64,000 nt of DNA from Dryococelus australis. Taxonomy: Eukaryota > Arthropoda > Insecta > Phasmatodea > Phasmatidae. Positions within the stretch are counted from its first letter, which is position 1; the number at the start of each line of letters is the position of its first letter. Location: positions 63,974,777 through 64,038,776 of the forward strand of contig CM057002.1 of assembly GCA_029891345.1 (NCBI GenBank), read 5' to 3'. A model generated the notes under the pieces. It had not been told where the DNA came from, searched no databases, and saw only the letters and a program-made list of their open reading frames with translations. The translations under genes were made by a program, and so were the position numbers. Shown piece by piece: positions 47,668 to 58,829 of the stretch.

Positions 47668-48559
47668 ATTCTTAGCAACTGGAAATACAGTTACATCTCC
47701 GGGGTTTCGAGTACAGGATGGGCAAGTAAGTTATTTCTGGAATCGTACGAGAAACGTGTGAGGCAATCTGGTATTCAATGGAAAAACACTTCATGCCAGA
47801 AGAGACAAAGAAGATTGGTTAGGAACTAGCGATGAGTTTTTTAAGAAGTGTAATTCCCCACTATGCCTTGGTGTGCTTGATGGAAAGAGCGCAAGAATTG
47901 TGAATGTTTCCCATATTGATTCCTTCTTTTACAACTATAAATGTTTCTTCTCCATTATTTTGCTCGCTTTCGTGGATGCTAATTACTGCTTTACAGCTGT
48001 CGACGTGGGAGGATATGGAAAATCTTCTGATGGAAAGACATTTAAAAAGTCTTTTCTGTACCACAAAATTGTTTCCGGATCTCACAACTTCCCTGGTTAT
48101 AAAATTCTTCCCGGCACTATTCGACTGTTGGTGTCCACAGTCATCGCTGCTGATGAAGCATTTTCCCTGAGCGAATATGTTCAGCGACCGTATTCTAGGC
48201 AAAGTTCAGATAGCAAGAATCGCATATTTAATTACAGGTTGACAAGAGCACGCCGCTTTGTGGAACGCGCATTTGGAATATTTGCTAACAGGTGGAGAAT
48301 ATTCCATACAAGTATATGTTTGGAAGCAGACCACAAAGTGCTAATAGTTAGAAAGTGCTTGCGTACTTCACAATCTTGTGTGTGTGTGAGTGATGGATAC
48401 CAGTTTGAAGATACTCTGTCCTGCCCAATGGACGATATTCCTGTAGTTGGTATTGATGGTGGCCCTAGTCGGGCAAAAACGATTAGAAATGCATTCGCTG
48501 ACTACTTCGTTTCGGATTTGTGCCATGGCAATGCGATAGGATATAGGAAAATGGTTTAA
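47668..48559 (+). pseudogene. PIF/Harbinger transposase (DDE_Tnp_4), nearly whole last exon
   Basis: Nuclease of a PIF/Harbinger DNA transposon. A pyrimidine tract ending TTTTTTCCAG at 47667 is an apparent acceptor. The sequence after it opens with RFLATGNTVTSPGFRVQDGQ in one frame, continues HFMPEETKKIG in a second, and from about 47822 runs in the main frame as SDEFFKKCNSPLCLGVLDGK. That frame is open to 48559. The family blocks follow in order: SIILLAFVDANY (first catalytic Asp), VDVGGYGKSSDG, VIAADEAF (second Asp), RIFNYRLTRARRFVERAF (catalytic Glu) and FEDTLSCPMDDIP near the C-terminus. The catalytic triad is intact. Two frame changes upstream of the long frame make this copy dead as it stands. 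The second, Myb-like protein of the family was not found. Confidence 0.88.
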
Positions 48560-48828
48560 TACAATTGTTTAATGCTTATGAACGTCGCCATAACAGTCTG
48601 AATAGAATTTTTGTGTTCATTTATCATTTTGAACAATTTTGTCTTTTTTACTAAACGTTTTCTATTGAAATACTTACATTTTTAGGTAGCACGGATGTAA
48701 CCATATTTCATTGTTACTGTTAAAAATATCAACGCAAAATAAGGTTCGTTAACCCTAATGATCTGGTGTTTGCTTGATCGGCCAAGGAAGAAACTTCACT
48801 AGGCGGAGCTGAGATTGTCTCTCTGTCT

Positions 48829-48863
<35 letters not shown>

Positions 48864-50210
48864 GGTTCGCAGCGCTAGAATTAGTAGGAAAATTATACAC
48901 GTTTTCAATATTTTAGCATATTTCATACTGATTATAGAAACATATAATATTTCTATTTATTATTTAAAACATAAACGATATTCTAATGTTTTAATAGTTA
49001 TAGTAACATTTTGACAATACGGCGTGACGGTTACAAATTGGAAGTAGTCAAAAGTGATGACGATGGCAGCGTTCTTCATTTAACTAAACGAAATGTTTAT
49101 TTTCCTTCCTGCGAAAAATACTTTAAATTAACACATGAAGTTTGTGCCCTTTGTGTTTTTTTTTTTTTTTTTTTTTTTTCAAACTACCTTAGAAAGTTAC
49201 GAATTTGTAATAAATGTGTGTTTCCACGGCAGGGATAAACTGTAACGCGATGTTTGGGAGTGAAAAAAGCCATTGTTGCGTCTTTATAGTGGCCGTTAAT
49301 GCTGGGCCTGTGTATGTGCGATTGCAAATATTGGACGCGCGAGATTCATACGTTGTAACCGTAAACAGTTTTTTGCGACTAAATTAATTATTTGGAATTT
49401 CGGTCTGTTTATCATAACTTTGTAACTGGGGGTGTTTGAAACACAAATGTGTAACGTGCTGACGTTTCTGTGAATTGCATGTTTGTCACAGTCCCAAACA
49501 CATTATTAAAGCCCATCCAGAAAAATTTACATATAATAACTAAATAAAACTCGTAAAAACAAACTATGCAAAGAAATATTAGTGGAATAAAAGTTACGGT
49601 AGGCCCCTTTGTGTGCATGTTTACCACTAGCTTTAAGTTTATCGCTGCTAAGTAAAAATACTAGCGACACGATTTGCGTGTTTCATTGGACTCTTTCCTC
49701 TTTTCGTGTTAATATTTATTCTAATTGAGGCCGTTCTTTTAACGAGATAACCCAACACACCTCCAATAACTACAGGATAATACTGCCGTTTTTCTCCAAC
49801 GGTTGTAACAGGTTTAAAAACAATCGCTGCAAAATATTATCGTGTATAGTGTACTATATCGAAAATAACATAAATATGTTAACAATGTGTAAAATAATAA
49901 CCGTAATGACCATTATCAATACAGACGTCATTAAAATGCCGTAAATACTGTTATAGGCCTAACTTATGAACATTCGAACTAAATGCTTTTTGAAAAATGC
50001 CAGCATTCTTTGACCAACTGAAAACACTGAACAAAGCATTTGCTAGTTGAAACGTACAAGGCACAAGAAAGTTTTTAAGTTTACACGTAAGGGAAGGATG
50101 CGTTAACCGTAACCGTAAGCAGAACTCGAACAAGGCTTCAGAAAAGTGTGAAGTAACCCGGAAAAGTAAAACGCGCGCAGACTGTAATCAGTTTTAGTAC
50201 CCGGTGCCTC
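48560..50210. other. Intergenic with CT- and T-runs
   Basis: A (CT)n run lies at about 48815-48861 and a T-run at 49156-49179. The 75-codon frame starting at 49011 contains the T-run as phenylalanines and shows no domain. I searched by eye for an inverted copy of the 44.32-kb Harbinger end and did not find one. Confidence 0.5.
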
Positions 50211-50410
50211 GCCCATGTGTCGTAGACAACCGTACAACATGGACACATGGGCCTCACCTGGACTCGACAAGGCCTGGTTCACACGTACGCCGATCACACG
50301 AACAGAGACAGAGAGAGAGATAGAGAGAGAGCGGTAGTTTGAGCAGCCAATCACAACTCATCCTCGCTTTCCGCACGGGCTTCGCCGGAAAGTTGAACTC
50401 ACGCCGAAAT
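50211..50410. other. Perfect hairpin, (GA)n and possible transposon end
   Basis: GCCCATGTGTC at 50211-50221 pairs perfectly with GACACATGGGC at 50242-50252 across a 20-base loop. Just beyond, AAGGCCTGGTTCACACGTAC has the look of a Harbinger- or MITE-type end, without a found partner. A GA-rich run (about 50303-50331) and a CCAAT-type word (GCCAATCA, near 50346) follow. Confidence 0.4.
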
Positions 50411-50900
50411 TTCTGCTAGCGAAAAGAGCAGGGTGCTCTATTTCACATGTGTTGTGCCACAAATTAGTTGCATTATCATCGTTCATTGGGGTAATGAATT
50501 GGAATGTTGAAATGTGTTTATCTAGAATAAAATACGCGAATCTAAATTTTAATTCTTCTAACCTTTGTATGAAATAAATGTAGTTCGTAAGCGAATCGAT
50601 AGGAGGGACTAAATTTTAACGTATTTTGAAATTGTAAAACAAAACCGTAGAAACTTGAAAATAATTAGGTAAAAATTCTTTTCACAATGAAATTAATAGC
50701 GTAGAAACATTGCAGCATCTAGTTTTTGTCCGCCGTGTACTTCGGAATCTCTATGTTAAATGTGATGGATCAGCGTGATTGTAAACAGAGCCTGCAATCA
50801 AACACCAAAACGTTTAAGCAGAAAAATCAACTTACGTGTGAACAACGGTAGATCCTGACCACTTTTTAACTTTTCAACACAACTGGTATAAATGTGTATA

Positions 50901-51141
50901 GGCTTCTCACGGTAAAGTGAGCACTTTTTAAGGCCCTTCTGAATTTTTCCTTTTATCGAAATTCCATCTTCCTGCTCATTCTTAATATAAACATTGCTAT
51001 GCGACCAATAAGCACAGTGTGTACATTTCACCACCATCAAAATCCAACGCCTGTAGCTGCAGTAAGATATATTTAGTAGTGGTTAATGGCTGTTGGGGGG
51101 GGGGGCGGCATCAAAAAGTGCTCACTTTATCGTGAACAGGC
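50901..51141 (-). mobile_element. MITE, core A (copy A5)
   Basis: The ends are GGCTTCTCACGGTAAAGTGA and GCTCACTTTATCGTGAACAG, with TA before the left end. The core matches A3 (ACAGTGTGTACATTTCACCA). A G-run in the core (about 51093-51104) is particular to this copy. Confidence 0.88.
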
Positions 51142-52559
51142 TTCACCAGGCATAACACCGCCACTAGACACGTCTTGTCAGTTGAAGAAGCGAAGACTGG
51201 TTTACACCAGTTCCGGGGAAATGGGAGTGTCACGCATGTGAACAATTGGGTGTGGCTGTGTTGGGGACACGGCCGTTTGTTTTGCGTGAATATGTCTACG
51301 TTGACGCGCTCGGACGCCTTGATGTTTATTTTACGTTCCCGACATCGCTTCACTCCATCATATGGGGTTTTATGGGCATCACTGGATTGCTTTTGAGATG
51401 CTCTTTCCAACCGTATACGATTTCTGTATTTCGACTTGGCTTCTTTTACGAGTATAAGCCGAATTTGTGTTATTTTGTTAATTTTTTGCATTTAACGCAT
51501 GCAATTCCACCATAACCACGCCATACAAATGTATACACGCAATCGATTGATCTTGACGAGATATATCGATTGAAACTTAAACGAGCGTCGTAGCTTCTCC
51601 TAGTCAAAAGTTATACTACGCGGAAGTTACGAGACGCGGAGAAACGAAGTCAAAATTGCGCCCCCCCCCCCCCTTTTTTTTTCTCTCTTTCCACCACGCG
51701 CGAAGCTTCGCAGTCCTCACTCAACGTAACATATTCTTTGATCCTCTGGCAATTGAGTTGTGTATTTTAATTTTGAATGTAGACATAGATTCGTAGCTGC
51801 TACGTCAAACTCTATCCCCCGATTTTGTTACCATCGGATTTTCTGGATTCCCTCCCAATGTGGTTGCAAATTTAAAGACGTATTCACGTCAAAAGCCCAC
51901 ATGAATACTTAACTCCCCCGTGTCAATAAGGTACAGTGCCGTCTGACAGTGGCTGGGGTAGTAATAGTCGTGTGCTAATCTGCCACGCATTAGTTAAACG
52001 TGCTGCTGCACCTGCAGTCATCCTAATGGGTCTCCCCTTCTCCCCAACAGAAACATGCTTCACATCCAGATACACTCAACTGTGATCCAGAAAACACGCA
52101 CATCCCTGTTCGTAGCATTCACGCGACACCATTTTTCGAGCATATCTTTCATGATTTCCGAAGTGATTTCCAAAGCAAACATTCACCATATTGGAATAAT
52201 TTTCAACTGTTCCACGTCAGAAAAATTTCCCTTAAAATTACAGACAGAATCGATGAAAATAAATTAGAAATGCTAATATATTAGAAGATATATAACGAGA
52301 GAGCTCGATCACTTAACATTTTCATCGAAACGCAAAGTAAATTAAAGTCAAAACCAAGTAAATGTCTTGTTTTGAAGTACCTTTTTCATGTTTCTAGAAA
52401 TGACATTATTCGATTCATAAAAACAAGCAAGTTTTCAATTTTTTCACAAGCGTTCGCGCAGGATTTGTGTCACTGTTTAAAAACAGCAAATTTAAGCAAA
52501 AATCAAGAAAATTTAAGTCAAAATTGTGCAAAATTTACGATAAAATCAAGTGAAATATG
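51142..52559. other. Intergenic, no gene recognised
   Basis: A C-run followed by a T-run lies at about 51660-51682. Overlapping frames at 51.1-51.5 kb show no domain. After an acceptor-like CTTCTCCCCAACAG at about 52050, two frames stay open for about 70 codons; neither is recognisable, and the case for an exon is weak. From about 52.3 kb the sequence becomes more AT-rich. Confidence 0.45.
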
Positions 52560-52984
52560 AAAAAAAGATATTTGATAGATTCAAATCAATAGAATTTATA
52601 TATTTTAAGAGAATTCAATATAATGCATAGTTTGTCCATTTTTCATTTCTTGTTAACCATTATATGCTATAAAAACTTGTTTTTCATTTATTATTTTATA
52701 GCATTTTTATCAAACATATCTACCTAGAGATATGGAAGGACAATTTTGTATTTGCTATCAAGAATAGAACTATTTTTTTTGCCGATTTTACATTAGTATA
52801 TTAGAAATTCGGTAACAGCATACTTTTTATATGGTTCGAGATCATGTAGTTTAGTCAATTCATATGAATTTTTCAACGTCTTGATAAGTGATTCCATATT
52901 TTTTTATTTATAAAAAAAATGTATTAATATAAAGAAAAAAATTTGATTTCTTTATCTTAATATATTACTTTCCTTACAAAGAAA

Positions 52985-53620
52985 ATGGAATCAATGTTCG
53001 AAATGGAAAATAATACCATATGTAAGCAATGTAACAAATGTGGTGAACTATTAAACATTGTAGGTTTCCCTCCACATAACCACACAAAAGATGAGCATAT
53101 TAACACATGTAAAATATGTTATAGAGAATATGCTATAAATGACTATTATTCCAATAAAGAAAATGCATTATGTGAATGTGGAAAATATGTATCTAAACTA
53201 TAACTCAAAAAGCATAAAAATTCTAAATTACACATTGCAAATGAAAATCGACATAGTAATTATACTACTGAGACTTGTATATTATGCAAAGAGAATAAAC
53301 CTATCGATTCATTTTATCCTCATAAAGCTACTATAGACAAACAACAAAATGTAAAAAATATTTTAATTAAAAAATACTGTGCGAATGTGGAAAACAGGTT
53401 TGTAGTGCATATCTCAAAGAGCATAAAAATACAAAATCACACAATGCTTTAGAATATATTCTAAATGAAGTTCGAGATGATAATTATCCAACGAAGACAT
53501 GTACAGTATGTAATGAGAATACCTATAAAATTATTTTCTCATCATAAAACGACTAAGGACAAACATACAACAGTATGTAAAAAATGTTGTAATGAGAAAT
53601 ATTATCACAGAAGAAGTTAG
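52985..53620 (+). pseudogene. Fossil part: cysteine-rich zinc-ribbon-like protein
   Basis: Repeated CxxC pairs occur in a spacing like small zinc ribbons: CKQCNKCGELL, TCKICYREY and CECGKYVS in the first stretch, TCILCKENKPIDSFYPH in the second, and VCKKCCNEKYYHRR in the last. The pattern 'C.xC...KP...F...K...D.....C..C....Y' is a common virus and phage zinc-ribbon theme. The role is unknown. Part of the Polinton-group fossil; broken. Confidence 0.5.
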
Positions 53621-53799
53621 TAATTTTTTAATATTTATCAATAATTTAAACACTGTTACAATTTCATTCCTTTATTTATGTTAATTTTATACGTCTACAT
53701 CATCTTTATAATTTTTAAACCATTAATAATTTTTCTATATAAATAAAACAATAATAATGGCAACGAACTATATTACAGATATGTTTTAGTATAGGAATA

Positions 53800-56165
53800 G
53801 GTGGAGAATTCAGAATTATAGGTCGAGAGTTAAAAATAAAAAATTGGTACAAGTTACGCAAAGCTAATTTAATTACAGCTGTTAGACCATTTATTATAAA
53901 TCATCAAAAAAAAGTAAACTTAGCAAATTTACAATTTTCTTATGCCAGTATTAATTAATTATATTTCTAAGATAAAAATGAATTAAATTAAATATTTTAC
54001 ATTTTCTAATAATGTATTTGCAAAGCCTAGAAATAAAAGTAACTGGGTAACAGATAGGATATCACAGAATAATTTTACAAATTTACCTTTAGATGGTTCC
54101 AATATCAATGAGTTATATAAACATGATAAAAATGAATTAAAATAAATATTTCCTTATTCTACTAATGTTTTTGTGAACCGAAGAAATAGAAGAACCAATA
54201 AAACCTACTTAGTTAATGAAGCTTTTAAAAGTATGATAACATATAACATTGAAAATACCTTTAATTCGGTACAAAATAAGGTATTTTAGTTAATACATGA
54301 TTATCTTAGGAAACCTAACATTACATTCTATACGAATTACCGTAAGCTAGATAACAAGTAGAATTATTTATATTTCAATCACCCAAATACACAATATTGA
54401 ACGGAGTAGAAATTAAAAGGATTTACGAATTCAGAAAACAAGAAATACTTACACAATTATCTGAATTTCAAAGAAGAGGCACAGGATAATTTTTCGTTAG
54501 AGTAATTGGTATACAACTAGTCATAAATAGGTACAATTATTTAAATGGAGCATCATATATTGAACTACCAGAAGTGATTAAGAACAAAAAAGCATGTATT
54601 AATATGAGAAATAATGACCAAAAATGTTTTCTGTGGACAATCCAATCAGCATTGTTTCCATCCGACAATCATTCAGACAGAGTAACAAAATATCAAACTG
54701 TTGGACTTAATATTCATAAAGTAATAAATAAATATAAATATCCTATTAAAGTTGATGATATACCAAAATAGACAATCAAATTGAGACATCTATAAATGTG
54801 TACTCTTTTGATGACTGACACAATGTCTATCCATTAAAATTTACAAAAAACAAAGAGGAAAAAAAAAATTTCGAAGATGATAAAAACTCACATTACTGTT
54901 GGATAAAAGATTTATCGAAGTTGCTTTCGCAAAAAAACTACACATAATGTTAAAACTTATATATGTATATACGTGATGTGTCTTCAATTCTTTTACTCAC
55001 AAGAAAAAATAAATATACATGTAGATGACTGCTCTCAAATTGTATCAGTAAGAATCAGTATACCAGCTAAAGGAGAGCAAATAAAATTTAAAAACTGCAA
55101 ACAAACAATGAAAGTTCGTTTTGCAATATATGCTGATTTTTAATCAATTCGAAACAAAATATCAAGAACAAATAACCCAAAAAAAATTCAGTTTTAACAG
55201 AGGATGATACATATAATGGCTTTTATAAGCAGATACTTAAAGAAAGATATAAACTTACTAATCATCAAACAAATAACTTTGATTTGAAGTTCAATGATGA
55301 ATCATATACAGTAAAATATCAGTTACACGAACCTTCAGGTTTTTGTTATTAAATCGTTTCTAGTTATGGGGATTATTATAATCCTGTAGTAGTACATCGA
55401 GGCCCAAATGCACATAAGATGTTTATACAAGCAACGAAAAGGGAAGTATAAGAGATTGGGATATATATTTACAAATTGAACCAGTGGGTGCCACTAACAA
55501 AAGAAGAAAGAGCTATGTATAATAGACCTAAAAAAAATGTACTGTGTGTGAATGCGAATATACATAGGAAAGTAAAAAAGTAAGTCATCATGACCATATA
55601 ACTGGAAAAAACATTAATCCAATATGTAATAATTGTAACATACAATTAAAATCATCCAATTTTGTTCCAATTTATTTTCATAACTTATATGGCATGATGC
55701 TCATTCATTTATTAAAGAGCTAGGATATGATGATAAAAATATAGATTTAATTGCAAATAATGAAGAAAAGTTTATTACCTTTGGGAAAGCAACAGATAAT
55801 TTAAACGACATTATTAATTATTCAAACGACATTATTAATACATGACTCAACTAAATAATAAAGTTCTAGATAAAATGAAAGAAGAATGTAATCGATAATA
55901 ATGAAAGAATTGGTTGGTTAAAGAGTAAAAATGTATGCATATACAGTTGGCAATATAGAAAATAAAAATCTAAAAGTGTAGAGAAGTGTGTTGTTAACAA
56001 ACAAATTAGTTTTGATGACTAAAAGAAATATTTGTTTGACGAGAAAATACAATATAGAACAACGAATTAAATAGGAAGCAAAAAGCATAAAATATATACA
56101 GTTGAAGTTAATAAAATTGCATTAATTCATTGTGATGACAAAAGGATTATACTACAAATAAAATA
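53800..56165 (+). pseudogene. Fossil part: family-B DNA polymerase (protein-primed type)
   Basis: Separate blocks match the polymerase of Polinton-group elements. NDQKCFLWTIQSALFP and YPIKVDDIPK at 54.6-54.8 kb belong to the N-terminal region found in arthropod and cnidarian relatives. MKVRFAIYADF at about 55.11 kb resembles the exonuclease 'YADFE' block. HDHITGKNINPICNNCN at about 55.59 kb matches the 'DHCHLTGKYRG..H..CN' zinc-like block that precedes 'NLSGYD'. ELGYDDKNIDLIANNEEKF at 55.72 kb continues it. VEVNKIALIHCDDKRI near 56.1 kb resembles the C-terminal end. The enzyme would copy the element's linear DNA. The gene is broken in many places; assignment is by family knowledge. Confidence 0.75.
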
Positions 56166-56266
56166 GATACATTACCATATGGCTATCAAAATGGATATTT
56201 TTGAATTATTTTTTATGTTGTTATATTCCATATCATTATATTTCATATTATTATGCTTCACACAGT

Positions 56267-56760
56267 TTATAGATTCACAAAATCTATCATATTTCTAGCA
56301 TCTTTTGTTTCCAAAACAATATCAATAGCAGAACCATCAAAATCAATCAGTTTGCCATTTTCTTCCCTAATTTCCAAAACAATGTTATTAAACTGCTCAT
56401 TATTAATTTTATAAATAATTTGATATGCAGGCTCATAAACAATACAACCTCTTAAACCAACCATTGTCATAGGTGGAAAACTAGCAATGTTTATAAATTA
56501 TTATACTCATCATATCTTATCAACATTACATATGCTAAATTACAATAAACATGTATTGTTTAAAATGGATCAAAATTATATCATATAGTGGCAATAAATG
56601 TCTTTTATCAAGAGTCATATTTCTTTCAAAACCAAGAATATAGGATAATCGATCATCTGATTTAATATCAAACTTATATTCCACTAAAACTATTTTTCAC
56701 ACTGTCTGTTAATTTAAAGTTATTAGTTGAAAATTGTTAAATTGAATTTATAGTTTCCTT
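56267..56760 (-). pseudogene. Fossil part: probable virion (capsid-associated) protein
   Basis: The minus-strand frame ending at 56267 contains NNIVLEIREENGKLIDFDG, which resembles the C-terminal '(I/L)xIxDxxGxPIxFxG' block of a protein common in Polinton-like and adintovirus-like elements and thought to belong to the virion. Upstream, LSYILGFERN fits the 'ILGF' block of the same family. The polymerase is on the other strand. The identification is tentative and the gene is broken. Confidence 0.45.
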
Positions 56761-56778
56761 TAACAATTCAATGTTGTA

Positions 56779-56970
56779 CTATCGCCTAAGTATATTTATA
56801 ACTTTGTTGTTATCATACAATATTATAGTATTATTGTTTATATTAGGAGCTACAAATTTCATATGAAAACTTATTAATGTAGTCGATTTATTTTTCTCGA
56901 CGTTATCATCATGAAGTTTTTTCTCTAGTATTGAACTTTTATTTGTTAACGTTAATATTTTATTGCCCAT
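56779..56970 (-). pseudogene. Fossil part: unassigned frame
   Basis: A 63-codon minus-strand frame beginning MGNKILTLTNKSSILEKK lies between the probable virion protein and the ATPase. It shares their composition, but I do not recognise it. It may be the start of the neighbouring virion-protein gene or a separate gene. Confidence 0.3.
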
Positions 56971-57059
56971 TTATTACTAAAAAATGATATTATTAAATGA
57001 AAACAGTTGAATAGGGTGTCTGTTTTAAATTCAGAAGAAACTTATAAAAATAGAAAGAA

Positions 57060-57645
57060 TGCAAATTTTGCTTGGCAATATAAGGGCCACTACTATAGGT
57101 CCTAGTAACAGTGAAAAAACCAGCTTGATGATAAATTTTATTTATAGGCAAGAATAGCTCAATTTTAATAAATTGTATGTTTATACAAAAAGTTTAAATA
57201 AACCAAAATATATTCAATAACAAAATGATTTCGATATATCCAACAAATTTAACAAAAAATGGCATATTTTTTTAGATAGCAATGATAAAATGATTCTTTT
57301 AGACCACTGTGAAAATAATTCTCTAGTTATATTTGACAATTTCATTTTAGAGAATCAAGATGTTATCCAAGAGTACTTTACTATGAGAAGGCATAAAAAT
57401 ATTGATGTATTTTATTTACCATAAACAAGTTGTAAGAGATAACGCGAACTTTTTATGTATATTTGACAAGATGACACTACTTTAAAGAATATTCATAATT
57501 ATTTTGGTGGAGGTATGACTTTTGAAAAATTTACAGACAGTTGTGCAAAATGTTGGGACAAAAACTATGGATTTATTACATTACACTTGAATTTAAAAAT
57601 GGAAGGAGGGAAGTTTTGTAATAAAATCAAAGACATTATAAAATA
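57060..57645 (+). pseudogene. Fossil part: FtsK/HerA-type packaging ATPase
   Basis: A P-loop-like GPSNSEKTSLMINFIYRQ comes first, then LNFNKLYVYTKSLNKPKY. LVIFDNFILENQDVIQEYF matches the Walker-B 'IFDD....Q..I..YF' block, followed by MRRHKNIDVFYLP ('GRHK.ID.FYL'). FEKFTDSCAKCWDKNYGFIT matches the family's closing block. Proteins of this type pump DNA into capsids in Polinton-group and adenovirus-like elements. This is the most clear-cut part of the fossil. Broken. Confidence 0.78.
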
Positions 57646-57893
57646 ACTCAGTCTCAATAACCAGTGTATCTGAAAGTTGCACTTAATGTGCGTGAATTAT
57701 TTTACTGCTTTGGTAAACATGATGCAATCTATTTGCGAGAGAAGAAAGCTTTCCTTACTGCACTGTTCAGTAATTCGACGTACGCAAATTCTTTTCTTTT
57801 CTAGTAACTTTGGAAGTTTGAAATATTTCTAAACTTGAGGTTTTTCGAAAATTTGAGAAATTAAATTCAAAAGCGTGAATATCACAACCTAAG

Positions 57894-58301
57894 GGCTGTT
57901 CATGGTAAAATGAGCACTTTTGAAAGCCCTGCTTTAGATCTACTTGTATGTACGTTATGTATTATCCCGCCTTATGTAAAATCAACATTGGCATGGGCCT
58001 CATCACTTTATTCATGCTTTGAAATTATTAAAACAGTAAATGTTTCACAAAATGTTCTTTTTAAAACACTTCGCAACATTAAAAAGAGTACAAAGCGAAA
58101 GAAATGTTTTAAGTTATGACAAGTGGTTATCTAATATTTTTAATCTGACGTTAAGATATGGAACTATTTTCCGTCTACCATCGTTACCAACTTTACTGGG
58201 CGATTGTCACTGAGTGCGCCCTTTATGAAATATATGCAGGCAGCGGCAGTGACTTTTTTCTAAAGTTGAGTTCAAAAGTGCTCACTTGATCGCAAACAGC
58301 C
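57894..58301 (-). mobile_element. MITE, core B (copy B7)
   Basis: The ends are GGCTGTTCATGGTAAAATGA and GCTCACTTGATCGCAAACAG. The full core is in the same orientation as B2. It lies next to the Polinton-group fossil and 110 bp from B8. The 69-codon frame inside is a repeat by-product. Confidence 0.87.
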
Positions 58302-58411
58302 TTTACGCCAGAAACAGTAATTTTCTGGTTACAACGGTGAAGCACGGCGTCGGAATGTGTGTTTCCAAGATATGACGCAAATGGAAATATGCAGAGGTTC
58401 CGACTTTGAAA

Positions 58412-58829
58412 GGCTGTTCAATATAAAGTGAGCACATTTGAAATGAACCTTAGAAAAATGTCTTTGCCCCTGCCGGCGTATATTTCAATGTCCTCACTGG
58501 GTGACATGCTCCCAGTAAAGTTGGTAACGATGGATGGAAAATAGTTCCATATTTAACGCCGAATAAAAAATGTTAAGTAACCATTTGTTGCAACTTAAAT
58601 GATTTCTTTCGCTTTCTGTTTTTTGGTGCATCGGAAATTTAAAAATAACCAGATTTGCAAAGTACTGATTTTTAAAATAATTTCACAGTTTCACTTGACG
58701 GACGCATAAATAAAGTGATGAGGTCCACGGCAATGTTAATTTTACAAAACGCGAAATAATACACAATATTGATACGAGTATATACCAAGCAGGGCTTTTA
58801 AAACGCTCATTCTACCGTGAATAGATGCC
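58412..58829 (+). mobile_element. MITE, core B (copy B8)
   Basis: The ends are GGCTGTTCAATATAAAGTGA and CGCTCATTCTACCGTGAATA. The core is full length and opposite in orientation to neighbouring B7. Confidence 0.86.

Larger units (their letters stand above)
52560..57660. mobile_element. Fossil of a Polinton/Maverick-group (or adintovirus-like) element
   Basis: About 5 kb, visibly more AT-rich than its surroundings, carry remains of several genes typical of Polinton-group elements. In order: a cysteine-rich zinc-ribbon-like protein (+), a family-B, protein-primed type DNA polymerase (+), a probable virion protein (-), an unassigned frame (-) and a packaging ATPase (+). I did not find terminal inverted repeats, an integrase or a major capsid gene, so the limits given are those of the recognisable and compositionally distinct part. 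The element is clearly broken, with well over a dozen breaks, and looks old. A MITE (B7) lies just outside its right limit. Membership of the Polinton group is supported by the polymerase and ATPase together; I cannot separate Polinton from adintovirus or a related virus integration. Confidence 0.78.

Noticed and set aside
49011-49238. Second (Myb-like) protein of the Harbinger element
   Set aside because: The frame includes a poly-T run read as phenylalanines and shows no helix-turn-helix pattern.
51111-51515. Overlapping frames of 73, 89 and 126 codons
   Set aside because: The frames lie on both strands over the same bases, one running into MITE A5; no domain or codon signal is visible.
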